A DNA stretch of 64,000 nt. Source: Helicoverpa zea (taxonomy: Eukaryota; Arthropoda; Insecta; Lepidoptera; Noctuidae). The stretch's first letter is position 1. Each line of letters begins with the position of its first letter. Below are positions 22,231-34,530 of this stretch, piece after piece. The translations under genes were made by a program, and so were the position numbers. The stretch spans positions 5,456,001-5,520,000 of the forward strand of contig NC_061475.1 of the NCBI RefSeq assembly GCF_022581195.2. The letters are read 5' to 3'. The notes under the pieces were generated by a model. It was not told where the DNA came from and ran no database searches. It saw only the letters and a program-made list of their open reading frames with translations.

Positions 22231-22738
22231 GCCTTGGAATCCCTTGACTGACTTCTGAAATCTTTGACTTTACTTATTATCACTTTTTTCCAGTAGTAGT
22301 TTAATATTTGTATGAAGCAAGATTTAATTTCAATGTAATGTCGTCATGATAAGATTGAAACAAGTTCTCATATAAAATATTATTTTCTATCAAACAGCTG
22401 AAGTAATATCTTCCAAGCTTAGTTTATGACACCGTTTACGACTGTCATAAAACGGCAGGACATCACGTTAAAACAACAACTAGGACTCCTTAAAACCTAG
22501 TGCTTTATGGACCTCAAACTTTGCCTTACATAAAACCGTAAATCATTTTTGATGTAAAATGTTTTATGATTTCACTATCTATAATTTGAATTTTGGTTAT
22601 GTGTTTAGCTTTGACCAGAAACTGTCTAGTTATGACGGGTCTTAAAAAGAAACATATATGGTTATGTTTTCACTAGCTGTTTACTGCGTTTTATACACTA
22701 TGGAACTACTTCCCGAACACGCGGTTAAGAAATTAGAA
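22231..22738. other. No recognised feature
   Basis: AT-rich spacer. The open frame at 22658-22846 runs into the MITE at 22739 and is not called. Confidence 0.35.
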
Positions 22739-22941
22739 TCATCGGCACGAATCTTGAGCGCTGAGCTTCACCTGCGCAGAAGTGATTTATTAGCAAAGAA
22801 CCAAGCCCGAGTGACGGCTATGACGCGATGCACTGCGGGCCAATGACCGCTTTAGCCCGCCCCCGCGCCTCACTTCATACCACAAATGGGATCCAAAAAA
22901 TTACTCCTGCTAAGGTCAGCGCTCAAGATTCGTGCCGATGA
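22739..22941. mobile_element. 203-bp GC-rich MITE with long inverted repeats
   Basis: TCATCGGCACGAATCTTGAG at the left end is repeated inverted at the right end (about 27 bp, nearly perfect). The interior is GC-rich for this region, with 'agcccgcccccgcgcctcac'. The flanking bases are TTAGAA on the left and TTATAA on the right, so the duplication may be TTA or longer. No coding capacity; family unknown. Confidence 0.6.
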
Positions 22942-23138
22942 TTATAACCCATAAGTTATACGCTACCAAGTTCCGAACTATCAATTTCAAACAATAGTTT
23001 CGAATAAATAACTCTTATTTTTTGTCCTGTTGATTTTCAACGGAAAAGAACAATGACAATTTCTATTTTCGTACTTACAACACTCCGAAGAAAAAAAAAC
23101 AACTTTCTAAGAATATTTGCCAACAATTTGCAAGTCTA

Positions 23139-23365
23139 TAGTTCGGCCATTCAGAGAATGCGTTCCTGACACGTCGCGATTGAACTGACGACGTAATAAC
23201 ATTCATTGATTATTGATATAATAATGTTGTTTTAATGCTCCTCAATTGTTAAAACGGTAAACAACCAGCAAAAATATTTTTATCGTAACTGCAACGCCAT
23301 TGCAAAGTTACGTCGTCAGTTCAATCGCGACGTGTCAGGAACGCATTCTCTGAATGGCCGAACTA
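23139..23365 (+). mobile_element. 227-bp inverted-repeat element, copy 1
   Basis: Terminal inverted repeats start TAGTTCGGCCATTCAGAGAA and end in its complement, about 55-60 bp per arm. Flanked by TA on both sides (23137-23138 and 23366-23367). It differs from the other copies at two adjacent bases near the inner edge of the left arm ('gtaataacatt' against 'gtaactacatt'). No coding sequence. The central asymmetric part defines orientation; here 'attcattgattattgatata' reads on the plus strand. Confidence 0.85.
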
Positions 23366-23367
23366 TA

Positions 23368-24304
23368 ACTGACCTCGAAAACAAACTATCAAAAACAGGA
23401 GAAAAACAAGCGAAGTTCGAAAAAATTTTTGACATTTCTGACGTTTGCCTCACAAGATTCTATTATTGAGAACACACATATTGTCAACGTACGTGACTGT
23501 CAACATTATGAATAACGTTTGCGAAATACTTTTAGATAAGATCGACATGTAAGTCATATTCCAGATGAATATTTATTAAAGCTAGTTTTTATGTAGATAC
23601 TGTTATCATGTTTAGGACAGTAAATAGGTTTTTCTGTCAGGAATATGAGAGATAACTTTGTAGGATTCTTTCAATCAAGTTGGCAAAGTCCTAAGGTATA
23701 CAGTATATAGGTATGATTTTATTTAAACAGAGTATTACCTACCATTGCGTCTTTATTCCATGTAGTAACAATTATTTTTATTAAAATTCTTCCACCTGCA
23801 CAAAAGCCTAAATACTCCGAATACCATAATATGTTTCATAGATAGTCTACCTGAGAAAGGACAAAGGCTACTTTTTGTCGCGGAAAGTGGTTCTCGCGAG
23901 AAATAAGAAAAACCGCTGGCAAGAGATAAATTCTCATAAAAGCATCCACAATTCCATACTTCAATATCAATTTGCAGATGCAAATTCTGATTTTCGAGAG
24001 CTGATAATCTTGTCTTTATCCTTGTTCCAGTTTCAGTTCGTCATTTGACGACTCAATCGGAACATCGGAACAAATGTTTGCTTAACCTAGAAACAGTAGT
24101 TCCGAATTCGACTATTGGTGTATACGAGTTATGTTATGTTAGCCTAACAGCTGGTATTGGGAAGTTTCTATTGAGTTGCTTTTCATTGTTTCCATTTTTA
24201 AGCTTGCTCATTTTGAGAATTGTCGGAACCAATAATAGCAACATCAGAGGAAATATTTTTTGTTCGTTTGTGCCCTAAAGACTGCTACTGTAACTATTTG
24301 TAAT
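23368..24304. other. No recognised feature
   Basis: AT-rich DNA between copy 1 of the 227-bp element and a Helitron remnant. The short frames at 23753-23983 and 24045-24278 lack recognisable domains. Confidence 0.4.
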
Positions 24305-24414
24305 TCACTGATAAATAGCTACACTGACATACTATTCCCGAGTAGCATAGGTTATACCTTGTCTGGGTACGGGAAGATCCTCGGGATGCGGACCAAACCG
24401 CAGGAAACAGCTAG
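24305..24414 (+). mobile_element. Helitron-like 3' fragment
   Basis: Contains 'actattcccgagtagcatag', 'gtctgggtacgggaag' and 'ggaaacagctag', ending in CTAG at 24411-24414. It matches the 3' half of the intact copy at 28386-28581. Confidence 0.5.
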
Positions 24415-24942
24415 TATTTAATCAGTTTCATCCTGGTTCCTGTAACGCCTACAAACTCCCGCCGGGAACTACCGGGGACACCTAAGAATAATCACCAAGA
24501 GAAACTCATTTTTTGCTCATGCTCGCCTGTTTTGTCATTCTTTTCTCCAGGATAACCTTTCCTGCCTCACAGGATATCTTCGTAAGATAATAAAAAACAT
24601 TTGATCTTTTTCTCGACAGAACATCTTTGCCCTGTTTATTTAGTTGATAAACAACAATATTAATCTTACGCAGTGCATTAAATATAATAAAACAACGACA
24701 ACAATATACCCAAAAATCAAACGCAGCCTCACTCCATAAAATTTAACGGCAACAATATACAAATTGTGTCTCACAAAAAACATTTTCCGTAGCTATTACC
24801 TAAATATCAGAACAAACCTTTGACAAACCGGTCTCATTCGAGTCCTTTGACAAAGATTATTAGCTTTTTGAGATACAATGTTATAAATGAACGCCCTGAT
24901 ACTGCGAGTTTGTTCCTTTAAATAAGCAATTATGAAGACTGT
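24415..24942. other. No recognised feature
   Basis: AT-rich spacer. The 60-codon minus-strand frame here ends near the next MITE and has no domain. Confidence 0.35.
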
Positions 24943-24944
24943 TA

Positions 24945-25171
24945 TAGTTCGGCCATTCAGAGAATGCGTTCCTGACACGTCGCGATTGAACTGACGACGT
25001 AACTTTGCAATGGCGTTGCAGTTACGATAAAAATATTTTTGCTGGTTGTTTACCGTTTTAACAATTGAGGAGCATTAAAACAACATTATTATATCAATAA
25101 TCAATGAATGTAGTTACGTCGTCAGTTCAATCGCGACGTGTCAGGAACGCATTCTCTGAATGGCCGAACTA
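24945..25171 (-). mobile_element. 227-bp inverted-repeat element, copy 2
   Basis: Same length and termini as copy 1 but inserted in the opposite orientation (centre reads 'caataatcaatgaatg'). TA flanks at 24943-24944 and 25172-25173. By eye it is identical to copies 3 and 4. Confidence 0.85.
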
Positions 25172-25173
25172 TA

Positions 25174-25763
25174 TTAATTTTTGAGACAATATCTTTGACA
25201 GTATTTCTCGTGGATGTTCTGTAGATCAAAGAGGCTTAAAGGTAATGCTAATCGGAGCTATTGTTTTGGAAGCTAATCATTGCAGATTAATTAAACGAAA
25301 GATGAAGTGGCGCTTGTTTGTTTTGGCGATGTTAATGACAGTTATCGTAGAATTGCTTAGAAAATATGTATTTTAGGTAAAATATTCAATTTATTGACTG
25401 TGCATAATAACACTTTAAAACAGACGAATGTAAGTTCTCAGACCTCAAACCTATAAGCATGTCAGACCTTGCTACATAATGTAGCTATATTAAACAGACA
25501 GCTTACTATATCCAAAAATAGATCCATGCTAAATAAATCTCACCTGATGTTAGATCACAATTATATAGGCCCCATCGACGGCGCCCTATTTCGCTAATCA
25601 TATCGGGTTCATTGAATTCGCTAGGTATAGCTATTTCCTCGCAACGTTTGCACTAAGATGCATTGGTTGTAACTGCAATGTATCTTCGGTTTGGTAAATG
25701 GATAGTACTTTTCAGATGAAAGCTTGAATCTGAAAAACTTAAGGTACATATTTTATTTTTGTA
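25174..25763. other. No recognised feature
   Basis: AT-rich spacer with no gene or repeat recognised. Confidence 0.35.
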
Positions 25764-25890
25764 CTAGCTTCCGCCCGCGGTTTCACCCGCGTCCCGAGAT
25801 GACTATTTTCCGCAGTCGGATGGTGAAAAACTATCTTATGTCCTGTTCCCAAGTCTAAGCTACCTCCCCTCTAATTTTCAGCTTCAGTTC
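25764..25890 (-). mobile_element. Helitron-like 3' part, reverse orientation
   Basis: In plus orientation it begins CTAG, then 'cttccgcccgcggtttcacc' and 'cgcgtcccgagatgac', and continues to 'cccctctaattttcagctt'. This is the complement of the 3' half of the Helitron-like family. The 5' part is missing. Confidence 0.5.
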
Positions 25891-26744
25891 AGCCATTATT
25901 TAGTAATAAAATGTGTAACTAACAGGACTTTCTTTTATACATTTTTGTAATCAATCTGTTTGAAATTAAGACCAGCAACCGAGAAATTGTGTGGAATTCG
26001 GCTGTCATGATGGCATGTGGTACGAAAGAATGATGCTCTTATTGTTAGGAAGGTGTTAGGCTAACTTATAAAGAAGGCAACGCCGAAACAAATGATATAT
26101 ATATCATGTGTGAAAGAAACAACGAGTGAATGCTCGTACAATTTCCTTTCAAATTCTTATAATACCACAAAATTCTATTTGAAATAATAAGTTGTTGTAA
26201 AATTACGCTCACATTTTAGCCCCAGTTCAATGTTCGTTTAAATAGAAAATAAAATGTTTGCGCAAAAAATACTAATAAATACTCATTTTAAGACCAATCT
26301 AACGACTCTTGTTCCAAACTTTGAACATCCTTTTTATCTATCCAAGTTTAAAAACTGTTTATTTTATCTTTAAAATTTTTCACATAAAATTTCAAGGGTT
26401 TCGTCAAAATTGCGGGTATTTATTTTTCTTATAAGAACACCAAATATACAATATCAAAACAAGTCATGAACAGATAATATTGATTATTATATTCCTCCCA
26501 TTCTCTTTGTGTAGGTCTTCAAAAACAACAAGATTAGGTACATCAAAGCGATCATTATTTAAGTGAAGTGGAAAATTCCATCTTAAATTACATTGGTATC
26601 TACACAACTATTTTCCAAATAGGTATGAACAGAAGTGGTATATGTACAATTTTTTACTAAAATTTTGAGACAAGAGAATCATTCGTTAACTCATTGTATT
26701 CCGTAGTATCAACCATGTCCCAGGAGACCACTTCGAGCACTCGT
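25891..26744. other. No recognised feature
   Basis: AT-rich. A short palindrome ATGATATATATATCAT lies near 26092. No gene recognised. Confidence 0.35.
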
Positions 26745-26757
26745 AGGTATATAGTAA

Positions 26758-26963
26758 TCATCCTCCGAGCCTTTTCCCAATCACGTTGGGGTCGGCTTTC
26801 AGTCTAACCGGATTCAGCTGAGTACCAGTGCTTTACAAGAAGCGACTGCCTATCTGACCTCCTCAACCCAGTTACCCGGGCAACCCGATACCCCTTGGTT
26901 AGACTGGTGTCAGACTTACTGGCTTCTGACTACCCGTAACGACTGCCAAGGATGTTCAATGAC
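26758..26963 (-). mobile_element. 5'-truncated SINE copy with perfect duplication
   Basis: Minus-strand copy of the body seen at 6540-6921, without the tRNA head. It is bracketed by a perfect 13-bp direct repeat AGGTATATAGTAA (26745-26757 and 26964-26976). 5' truncation plus target duplication is the signature of LINE-driven target-primed reverse transcription. Confidence 0.8.
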
Positions 26964-26976
26964 AGGTATATAGTAA

Positions 26977-28385
26977 AACTCACATAAATCCTATAAAACT
27001 CTTCAATATCAAGCTGTCTAAAAACACAAGCCTTAAATTATTTTATTTTATTCAAAGCAAAGTAATTCTCTTCTAAAACGTATAGTCCATGTTTTCAGTA
27101 ACCACTTCAAATTATTTGTTTACACTATTTTCAAATCAATTTATATTAACAACCTTCTCTAATCTCTTTAATATTTGGTCTCTTAATAAAACATCTCTGT
27201 AGAAAATTTATTGGGCAATAAACCTGCCAGTCGTCACATAGCCAATTTAATCTGGTCTTTAATATCTTCACGATTGTAATAAAAACGGATTAATGCTTCT
27301 CGAAAAACTCTACCGTAACTCTAGGTATATCTCAGTTATCTCCAGGGAAAGATTTTGGTGCGAAAAGCAATAGAAATTTACATAAAAGATTTAGTTGCAA
27401 AGGAGTAATTTTGGACTCTTTTTCCTTATGGCGTGAACGGAATTCCGTCGGGACAACGGCGAATTTGTCGCACTTTTAAAGGTTTTCGTGGCGTGGTTGG
27501 TTTAAGAAATCTTTTTTCAAAAATTGGTTTATTGAAAAAAGGAATTTGTCGCGGTTTTTCGGACTTTTTTGGAAATTGCCTGGGGTAATAGTTTGAAAGG
27601 TGATGACAATTTTCATCGACCTCCTTATGGTTCCTGTGATGAACACTACTTGACAACTTTTTTATTGATGTCAAAATCACCAAATTTCTCTTAAGCCCGC
27701 AAAAATATAGTTAAAAAGTATGGTACTAAAGATATAATTGAACTTTCAATAGTGACGATTAAAAAATATAATTTAAGAACCAAAGTTTTTGATATATTTT
27801 TATAAGTTGTCTAATAATACCGTGCCAAAGGTATGCTGTTAAGGGATGCTGATATATACAAATATTTCTTCTTTTGACGAAATATTATGAGATAGTTCCA
27901 GACTCTTTTGTAGTTATATTATATGACCAGTATTCAATTAGGTATAACAGATAAAAGGCTGCCCAATTTCGTCGATGACCTAAATATTGCTCATGTATAA
28001 AAGAGTACGAATAGGGTTAGTAATTCAATAACCAGTAATTAATTAGGGGTTTTATCATAACGTTTATACATATATGAGTTTTCTTCAACTATATCTACTA
28101 ATATTATGAAGGTAAAGCATTTGTATGTGTGTTTGCTAGAACGTGCTTTTTTTTTAATGTGTTAATAAAAAAATTAGCTAAACCTTATTTTAAGAGGTGC
28201 AAGGAACTGAAAAAAAATAACAGTGCTTACACACTCGGGTTTTTTGATTCGTACGTTCTTCATCAAAACAATTGACGTATGCCGATACAAGACAGACGTA
28301 AGACATCAAAATACGAGCGACATATTTTCACCGCTTAGAATTTATGTAACATGTATAATCAGATAATTCATACCATGTTGCATAA
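26977..28385. other. No confident gene
   Basis: AT-rich. An 85-codon basic, proline-containing frame at 27426-27683 (minus) is somewhat less AT-rich than its surroundings, but it has no recognised domain and no clear splice partners, so I do not call it. Confidence 0.35.
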
Positions 28386-28581
28386 TCTATACTAATATTA
28401 TAAAGAGGAAAACTTTGTTTGTTTGATTGTAATGAATAAACTCAAAAACTACTAGACTGATTTTAAATATTCTTTCACTATTAGAAAGCTATATTATCTG
28501 CGAGTAACATAGGCTATATTCTATCCCGGTGCGGGCAGTAACTCCCACGGGACGCGGGTGAAACCGCGGGAAAACGCCTAG
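28386..28581 (+). mobile_element. Intact Lep1-type nonautonomous Helitron (196 bp)
   Basis: Starts TCTATACTAATATTATAAAG after an A and ends GCCTAG before a T, the A/T insertion rule of Helitrons. A GC hairpin precedes the end: 'acgcgggtgaaaccgcgg'. It contains 'gtaacataggctatattcta', shared with the degenerate copies. No ORF. This is the best-preserved copy in the window and served as reference for the others. Confidence 0.75.
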
Positions 28582-30037
28582 TTTATTATAATTCTACCTT
28601 CCCAAATATGTATCTCCGAATTAAGTATTCTTATACAGGCTATTTTCTTAGAAATTATTTCAAATGGTCGTTTCGTAATTTTCTAATAATAAAGTACTAG
28701 AATTTTCTTCCACGTGGAGACCTCTCCATTTCAGAATTAAAATAAGGAAACCAGTCTTAGCTTTGTCTTACAAAAATAATACTTTGTGGACTTGGCATTT
28801 AAATAACGTTGGAAATACAACTTTCCTCAAGCTTCAGATAAATAAATATGCTGTCATTTACAAAGACTGACATTAAAATTAATAAAATGTGATGAATATA
28901 TCCCAAATTAAATATTGCTAAAAAAATGATTATATCCTGTATTTGTTTTCGTTCAAATTTCATCTCTGTCAGTTCAGCTGTTTCAGAGTGATTACATAAG
29001 GCGACGACTGGTTTCACTTTTATCACATTAGTAAAAATAAATATACTTTTTCAGAAATATTTCATATAAAGTTCATTGATCCCTAAATGTTCTGAAAACG
29101 AGGGCCTTAAACAACACAAAACCTCAACTCTGGACCTTTGTTGTATTTTACTTCTATCCACATTCATTTGTTTTCTTGATTAGCTACTAAAACAAATAGG
29201 TAGGCTACTATTTTATTAACGAGTGCTAGGTATGTAGGTATGCACATAACATACTTGTATATTGGACTTTCGTGATGTGGGTAGTTTTCTCACGTTTGTA
29301 TAGGAAAATTGGAATTTAGTGTTAGTTTATTCTGAGTAATATTGGAAAGAAAATTGACACGTAGAAGGTTCTTTTTCTATATTATTATTTTTTGCTGTTT
29401 TCTCTTAATCCTCCAGTTCAGATTATCTTTTTCTTAGAGGAATAATTTATTAGTAAGTACTTTACAAAATTCTCAGTGTTTACTCCGACTCACACTTGAC
29501 CGGCATTGTCATTTAAGGCTTTCTATGGCCTATACCTTTTGGCTATACAATCAAAAGGTATTTTATGTTCACTCTAGGCAATTTAATATAAATTTCAACC
29601 CTATAAACTATTGTATGACTTATAATAACTTTTAAAAATTCACCCACGACCAATATTACAGCTCTAAAATAATTATTGAACGTGTCGCACTTCAAATTTG
29701 AATATCAAAAGCCTTACACTGAAAAGGAACGGCAATCAATGTGCCAAAACAAGCGATCTATAGTTTATTCTTATATCTGTGGCCTTTTGTTCTTCCGTAT
29801 TAATAAGGGCATCGTTTTTTGCCTTGTCATTATGGATCGCGTGAATTCTCCCAGTCATACCATTAATGCTTGCTCGGCTGTTTTTATCTGATAGGAATAG
29901 ATGTTCGTGTATGGGAATCCTGTTATTAGATTTGGGAAAATGAGACTCGTTTAGCAACGTATAATGAAGTCAAACGCAGACTGTTAACTTTTAGCTGGAC
30001 AATAGTTTATCAGGGGGCAATAGTTTACCAGGAGGCA
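28582..30037. other. No recognised feature
   Basis: AT-rich. Short frames at 28799-29026, 29676-29891 and 29736-29957 lack domains and partly overlap on opposite strands. Confidence 0.4.
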
Positions 30038-30165
30038 TCGGGTTATGAGAGTGAAGGAATAGGGAGTGCACCTGTGTCTGCGCAAATGCTCGTGCAGTAT
30101 AATATGTCCTGGGTAGCTGGCTGATCTCCTTAAATGAGAACAGCCGCCATTATTTTTAGTTTATC
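30038..30165 (+). mobile_element. Non-LTR/SINE 3' module, copy 1
   Basis: 'ggttatgagagtgaaggaat' through 'tctccttaaatgagaacagc' is repeated, with changes, at 31393-31560. The unit is probably the 3' region of a retroposon. The family is not identified. Confidence 0.5.
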
Positions 30166-31392
30166 AGGCTGTTAGAAATGTAATGACACATTGCAAGGAT
30201 CAGGTATGGACTATGTGTGCCGCCAAATAAAAGGTGTGTTTTCACTTTACGCTTAACTATGATCCAATACCGTTTACTTTTAGCCTGAGGCTACAATTAT
30301 TCTGTTAGTTAATTTGTTGTCTAAACTGATTGGGTAGAATTTGAATATCAAAAGAACACAGTGCTTATATACGAAATGTCAGGGTTATTTTTATGCTTTG
30401 TGAACTCCGAAACATTATTATCAATTTTCCAATCTGTATGTGGGTTGTATTTATACCTCTCTAAGATCTTGTTACTTAATTCTTGCTCTGTTTCAAAAAG
30501 GTAACATCCTACACGATTTTCCCGGACAGCTACAAATTGCTCTCATTTCTAACATTAATTTCTTCCAAAAAATATCTTATTACAACTTTCGAAGTTTTTT
30601 TTAACAATCAAAACCAGTGCAAAATATTCTTCAAGTTAATTAAAGTTTCGGATATTAAATTCTTCTCATTTCATTCGTACTTTCACCCAGTTTTCGGTTT
30701 GTGTGGTGTAAATAGTAAGATTCAAAACAACATGGGAATATCATTTTATACGATCATCAAAGTTCATGAAATCAATCAATTATATCTAAAATCATCAAAA
30801 TTCATAATTATTTAGGATCAGCAAAATTTTACCACAAATATGGATTCCTCCAGATTTAGATTTTTTTCACTTTTATTTGGTGGCAATGTTGTCATTCATA
30901 AGCAATGCGCTATGTAATGTATACTAATCAAAACCTTCATTCTCAACCCACAGAAAAGCAAATAAATCAAACACTAAATATTTCACATCACAAAACACGA
31001 AATTCAAAGCATATTCGATCACCAGACAAATGATTTGGCGAACCGGACGTTGGGATATGAAAGTGCCACTCAGCGCGAACAAAAAATGCATTGACAGCTT
31101 TTCAATGCAAGGTGACTCTGGGGACATTAACCCTGTGTAAGACAGGGGTCAAACATGGGTTTAAGAGACCGTTAGATTTGATTGGGCACGTACATAAATC
31201 GATATTACATAGGGACAAAGTTTAACGTTCTCATACTTAGATGAAAATCGTGACCGCAATCCTTTTATGAAGCTGATGATGTAGTTAGGCGTGTTTGGTT
31301 TATGTGATTGTTTTTTTATATTATTTCTCTGTTATTATTTGCAAAAGAAATTATTTCTATTCTTTTCACATAACTTATAACCTCTGCCGTCC
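30166..31392. other. No recognised feature
   Basis: AT-rich DNA. A 110-codon plus-strand frame (30483-30815) is low-complexity (Phe/Ile/Lys-rich) and not called. Confidence 0.4.
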
Positions 31393-31560
31393 CATCGGGC
31401 TATGAGAGTGAAGGAATAGTCAGTGCACCTGTGTGCGCAAATGCTTGTTGCACTGTAATTATGTCCTGCGCAGTTGACTAATCTCCTTACATGAGAACAG
31501 CCGACGTAGCCGATAATCGGCTAACAGGACACCATCATCATCACATCACATCATCATATT
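31393..31560 (+). mobile_element. Non-LTR/SINE 3' module, copy 2, with CAT tail
   Basis: Second copy of the module at 30038-30165. This one keeps its end: 'gtagccgataatcggctaac', then 'aggacaccatcatcatcaca' and a CAT-rich tail. The inverted 'agccgataatcggct' forms a hairpin just before the tail. Confidence 0.55.
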
Positions 31561-32019
31561 ATTTATTACCTACTGTAGATGATCTATTTACTTTAAACCT
31601 GAATTTAAATTCGACAGTCGCTTAAAAAGCTGTATTAACCTCAGATAAAGAGACAAAAGCTCATAACATTTATCTAGCTCTGAAAATAGTCTCTAATCTA
31701 AAGACATCTCTTCTGAAACTTTTAACTTATACCACGCGATACGCAGAGAAAATGTAGCGAAATGATTTGGCAAGATTCCAAATCTCTGGTGCCTACAGGC
31801 TTTGGATTTGTCGTCTTTATAGACCTTACTTCTTGCTATTTGTAGCCTTTTGAGGTAAATGTTAAGTGTGGATCTCAGTTTATTGTGCCCTGTGAATTAT
31901 TGGGGCAAAGACTTGTGTTCAAGGTCAAATTTAAAGATCAGAATTACGTGGTTGGTTGGTTCTGTATACTTTTTGTACACATTTTTAACTTTTATTGCAC
32001 CACTTATATAAAACATTTC
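31561..32019. other. No recognised feature
   Basis: AT-rich spacer. Confidence 0.35.
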
Positions 32020-32062
32020 AGGTTGGTTATCGTTATAGTTGAATGTTGTAACTTACCTTTAA
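32020..32062 (+). mobile_element. Right-end fragment of the 5951-6095 MITE family
   Basis: 'ggttggttatcgttatagtt' and 'gttgtaacttaccttta' match the right end of the PIF/Harbinger-like MITE at 5951-6095. The left half is absent. Confidence 0.4.
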
Positions 32063-32391
32063 AGTTCATATCAGATTTTTTTTTCTAAGCCCAAAAGAAA
32101 AACTGAAATATAATTATATTCTTATGAGTTTTTTTTTAATAAATTATGTTTAAAACTCACCCTTTTCCAACTCGAACGTATAAATCTGAAACAAAAAAAC
32201 TACCGTGATGATTCATAAAACACACTTCATTTTTAATGAAAAATTCATAGGGAGGTTAACGCCAAATAAATTACATACAAAAATTGAAAAACGTATATAA
32301 TCCAATTTACACAAAAAAAAAACTTGAAAACGATAGATTGAAAACGTTGCTAGTATAAACAAATATTCCTTTCAGAGTAGCAAACTACAAA

Positions 32392-32481
32392 ACACAGTAA
32401 AACACTGGTACTCAGCTGAATCCGGTAAGACTGGAAGCCGACCCCAACATAGTTGGGAAAAGGCTCGGGAGATGATGATGG
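32392..32481 (+). mobile_element. 5'-truncated SINE copy with target duplication
   Basis: The last 90 bp of the SINE body, ending 'gggaaaaggctcgggag' plus a GATG tail. Flanked by GAGTAGCAAACTACAAA (32375-32391) and GAGTAGCACACTACAAA (32482-32498), a 17-bp duplication with one mismatch. Confidence 0.75.
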
Positions 32482-32606
32482 GAGTAGCACACTACAAACT
32501 TTTAGTCGATCGATAGTTTGTTAGGGATCAAAAATCAGAGTGAAGATGAATAGTAGTAGTCACATTACAAAGATCATAAGACTGAAAACTTGACTGGAAT
32601 CAAGGT

Positions 32607-32796
32607 GTCCCGGCGGGGCCCAAAATTGCCCAGGCCTGCCGGGCTACGGAATTGTTCGAAGGAGTTACCGCGGCCCTGGTAAATAAAAGGCCTACGACGG
32701 TTTTTAGTCAGTAAGAGTCTGGCACTCCATCACAGCTGCTAACCCACAGCGGGAGGTGAGGGGAATATTGATAATTTTTGACGTCATTAAAAAAAG
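32607..32796 (+). mobile_element. Retroposon 3' unit (CGGCCCTGG family), copy 1
   Basis: Shares 'gagttaccgcggccctgg', 'taaaaggcctacgacgg' and 'tttttagtcagtaagagtct' with 43541-43713. It ends in 'tttttgacgtcattaaaaaa', a short A tail. Likely the 3' end of a SINE or LINE; family not identified. The TGACGTCA here belongs to the repeat. Confidence 0.55.
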
Positions 32797-33639
32797 CGGT
32801 CAACTTTCGGCCGACTGCAGTGTGCGAGTACTTTAATTGATGGTCGTGATTTACATGTTAGTTTTCTTTTTATGATGATTTATTAAATTGTAGATAGTTC
32901 TCTTGATTAATGGTCTAGCTTTGTCGGTTCGCCAAATTCTTTTGTTTTGATTCGGTGGTAAACCTGATTTTGATTGTCTGTGGGTAGCCTCATTAATTTT
33001 CAGTCATTATTTTATTGTAATGTTTTCCAAGTTCATTATATTTAACCTTTTGATTTCATTTTCAATGTTATTTAGTTCATTAAAATCATAATTCAGTATT
33101 TTTTCTTGGTGATTTTAAATTTTGAATATTGTAGATATTTATCGTTAACACTGTTTAGTTGGCCTTCCAAGAACTGTTGTTGCAGTTCTTCTCTACAAAA
33201 ACTGATATATCTTCTTCAAAAGATAATAACTTTGAAACTTCACACTATAAATACAGGCATAGCTTAGTACCAAAAAATAGGGTACCCTTGACATTAATAA
33301 CGCAACAAAAAAGGGGTCATCGCATAACTCCTTCAAAATTGAACGCAAAACAAGGTGGAAACAGTTTAAGCAGCAATAACGTAGGCCCAATGTGTTGTAC
33401 ACATATAAATTACATCAATTAATATAAGGGTGTTTAGGGACCCGTATCAGGGACCCACGTCAAAATCATCGCGAACGCGCAATAAATTCGTTTTTGTCTC
33501 CCTAACTACAAAAGGTTGTTGCGGAGATAGGACAGGAATTTGTGTGGGAAACCTTTTTGTATTGGTTGTGTTCGATTTTATTAATTTTCAGTTTGACTGC
33601 TGCTCAAATTGTGTTGCACCTACCATTTCTATTTCACCA
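32797..33639. other. No confident gene
   Basis: AT-rich at first. From about 33430 it may be the upstream part of the retroposon whose tail follows. The overlapping frames at 33159-33422 (plus), 33193-33402 (minus) and 33430-33648 (plus) have no recognised domain. Confidence 0.35.
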
Positions 33640-33733
33640 CCACCCTAAGGTAGACTGGCAGAGAACGCCTAAGGCGTTAAGTCCGCCGTTGTAGGTACAA
33701 TGTGCAAGAAGTAATTTAAATAAATAAATAAAA
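33640..33733 (+). mobile_element. Non-LTR 3' tail with AAAT repeats
   Basis: 'aaggtagactggcagagaac', then an inverted 'gcctaaggc' and 'ttaagtccgccgttg', ending in AAATAAATAAATAAA. This is a common form of lepidopteran LINE 3' end. The coding part is missing. Confidence 0.5.
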
Positions 33734-34303
33734 TATAACATATAGGTACGATCTTTAAAAAAAAAATGCAATGATACTCGTGAAATAGCTGGACGTGCAG
33801 AATTGAAAACGAATTTTATTTTAAAGAGTGATTATATTTAATCACTAATGTAACGCTTTTCTATGCCCATTTTATGTAGTAGGTATGAGTTGATGTTGTT
33901 TATGACAATGGTAATAATTATAATAAAGAACGAGCTTTTGAAATGGGCATTAATCTCTTTCAAAAGTTCAATATGTACCTATTTATCATTCAAAAGAGCA
34001 GGTACATAATACTCTAACAAATATACCTAGCTCTCTTAATGAATTCACTTAGTCGCTACGATAAAACCAGTAAATCATTCACGTATTGCACTAATTATCT
34101 AAATTAATGATCTATACAGTACTGCGATAATATTAACATATTCTCAATTACACTAGATGGTTTGACAAATGGCTTTAATCAGTTAGAGGATCAAATGCTT
34201 TATTACGCTAGTTAAGGGTGCAAACTATGTATAGATTGGGGTAAAGGATTTAACTAAAGGTGTTGGAATATAGGTATTATAGGTGCATAGATTTATGGTA
34301 AAA
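33734..34303. other. No recognised feature
   Basis: AT-rich spacer. Confidence 0.35.
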
Positions 34304-34530
34304 CTAGCTGTAGCCCGTGGATCCACCTGCGGTCCGAGAGAAGTATTTCCCGCATCCGGATAACAAGTAGCCTGTGAGCTTTTCCAGGTTCTAGACTATC
34401 TACATAATATCAACCAAAAAATGTGTTGATGAACGATTACCTAATGCATACTAAATTCATCTTAATCGATTCAATACATTTGGCATGAAAGAGCAACAGA
34501 CATACAAAGTTACTTTCGCTTAAAAATAAT
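34304..34530 (-). mobile_element. Helitron-like element, reverse orientation
   Basis: Begins CTAG (34304-34307) with 'cctgcggtccgagagaag' and 'cccgcatccggataac', the complement of the family's 3' half. The distal end near 'aaagttactttcgctt' is approximate. Confidence 0.45.

Noticed and set aside
26092..26107. Palindrome ATGATATATATATCAT
   Set aside because: A TA-repeat palindrome of low complexity with no associated feature.
27426..27683. 85-codon basic frame with Pro/Lys-rich sequence
   Set aside because: Somewhat less AT-rich than its surroundings, but no recognised domain, no clear splice sites and no neighbouring exon. A conservation search would be needed.
30483..30815. 110-codon plus-strand frame
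   Set aside because: Phe/Ile/Lys-rich composition expected of AT-rich non-coding DNA; no domain.
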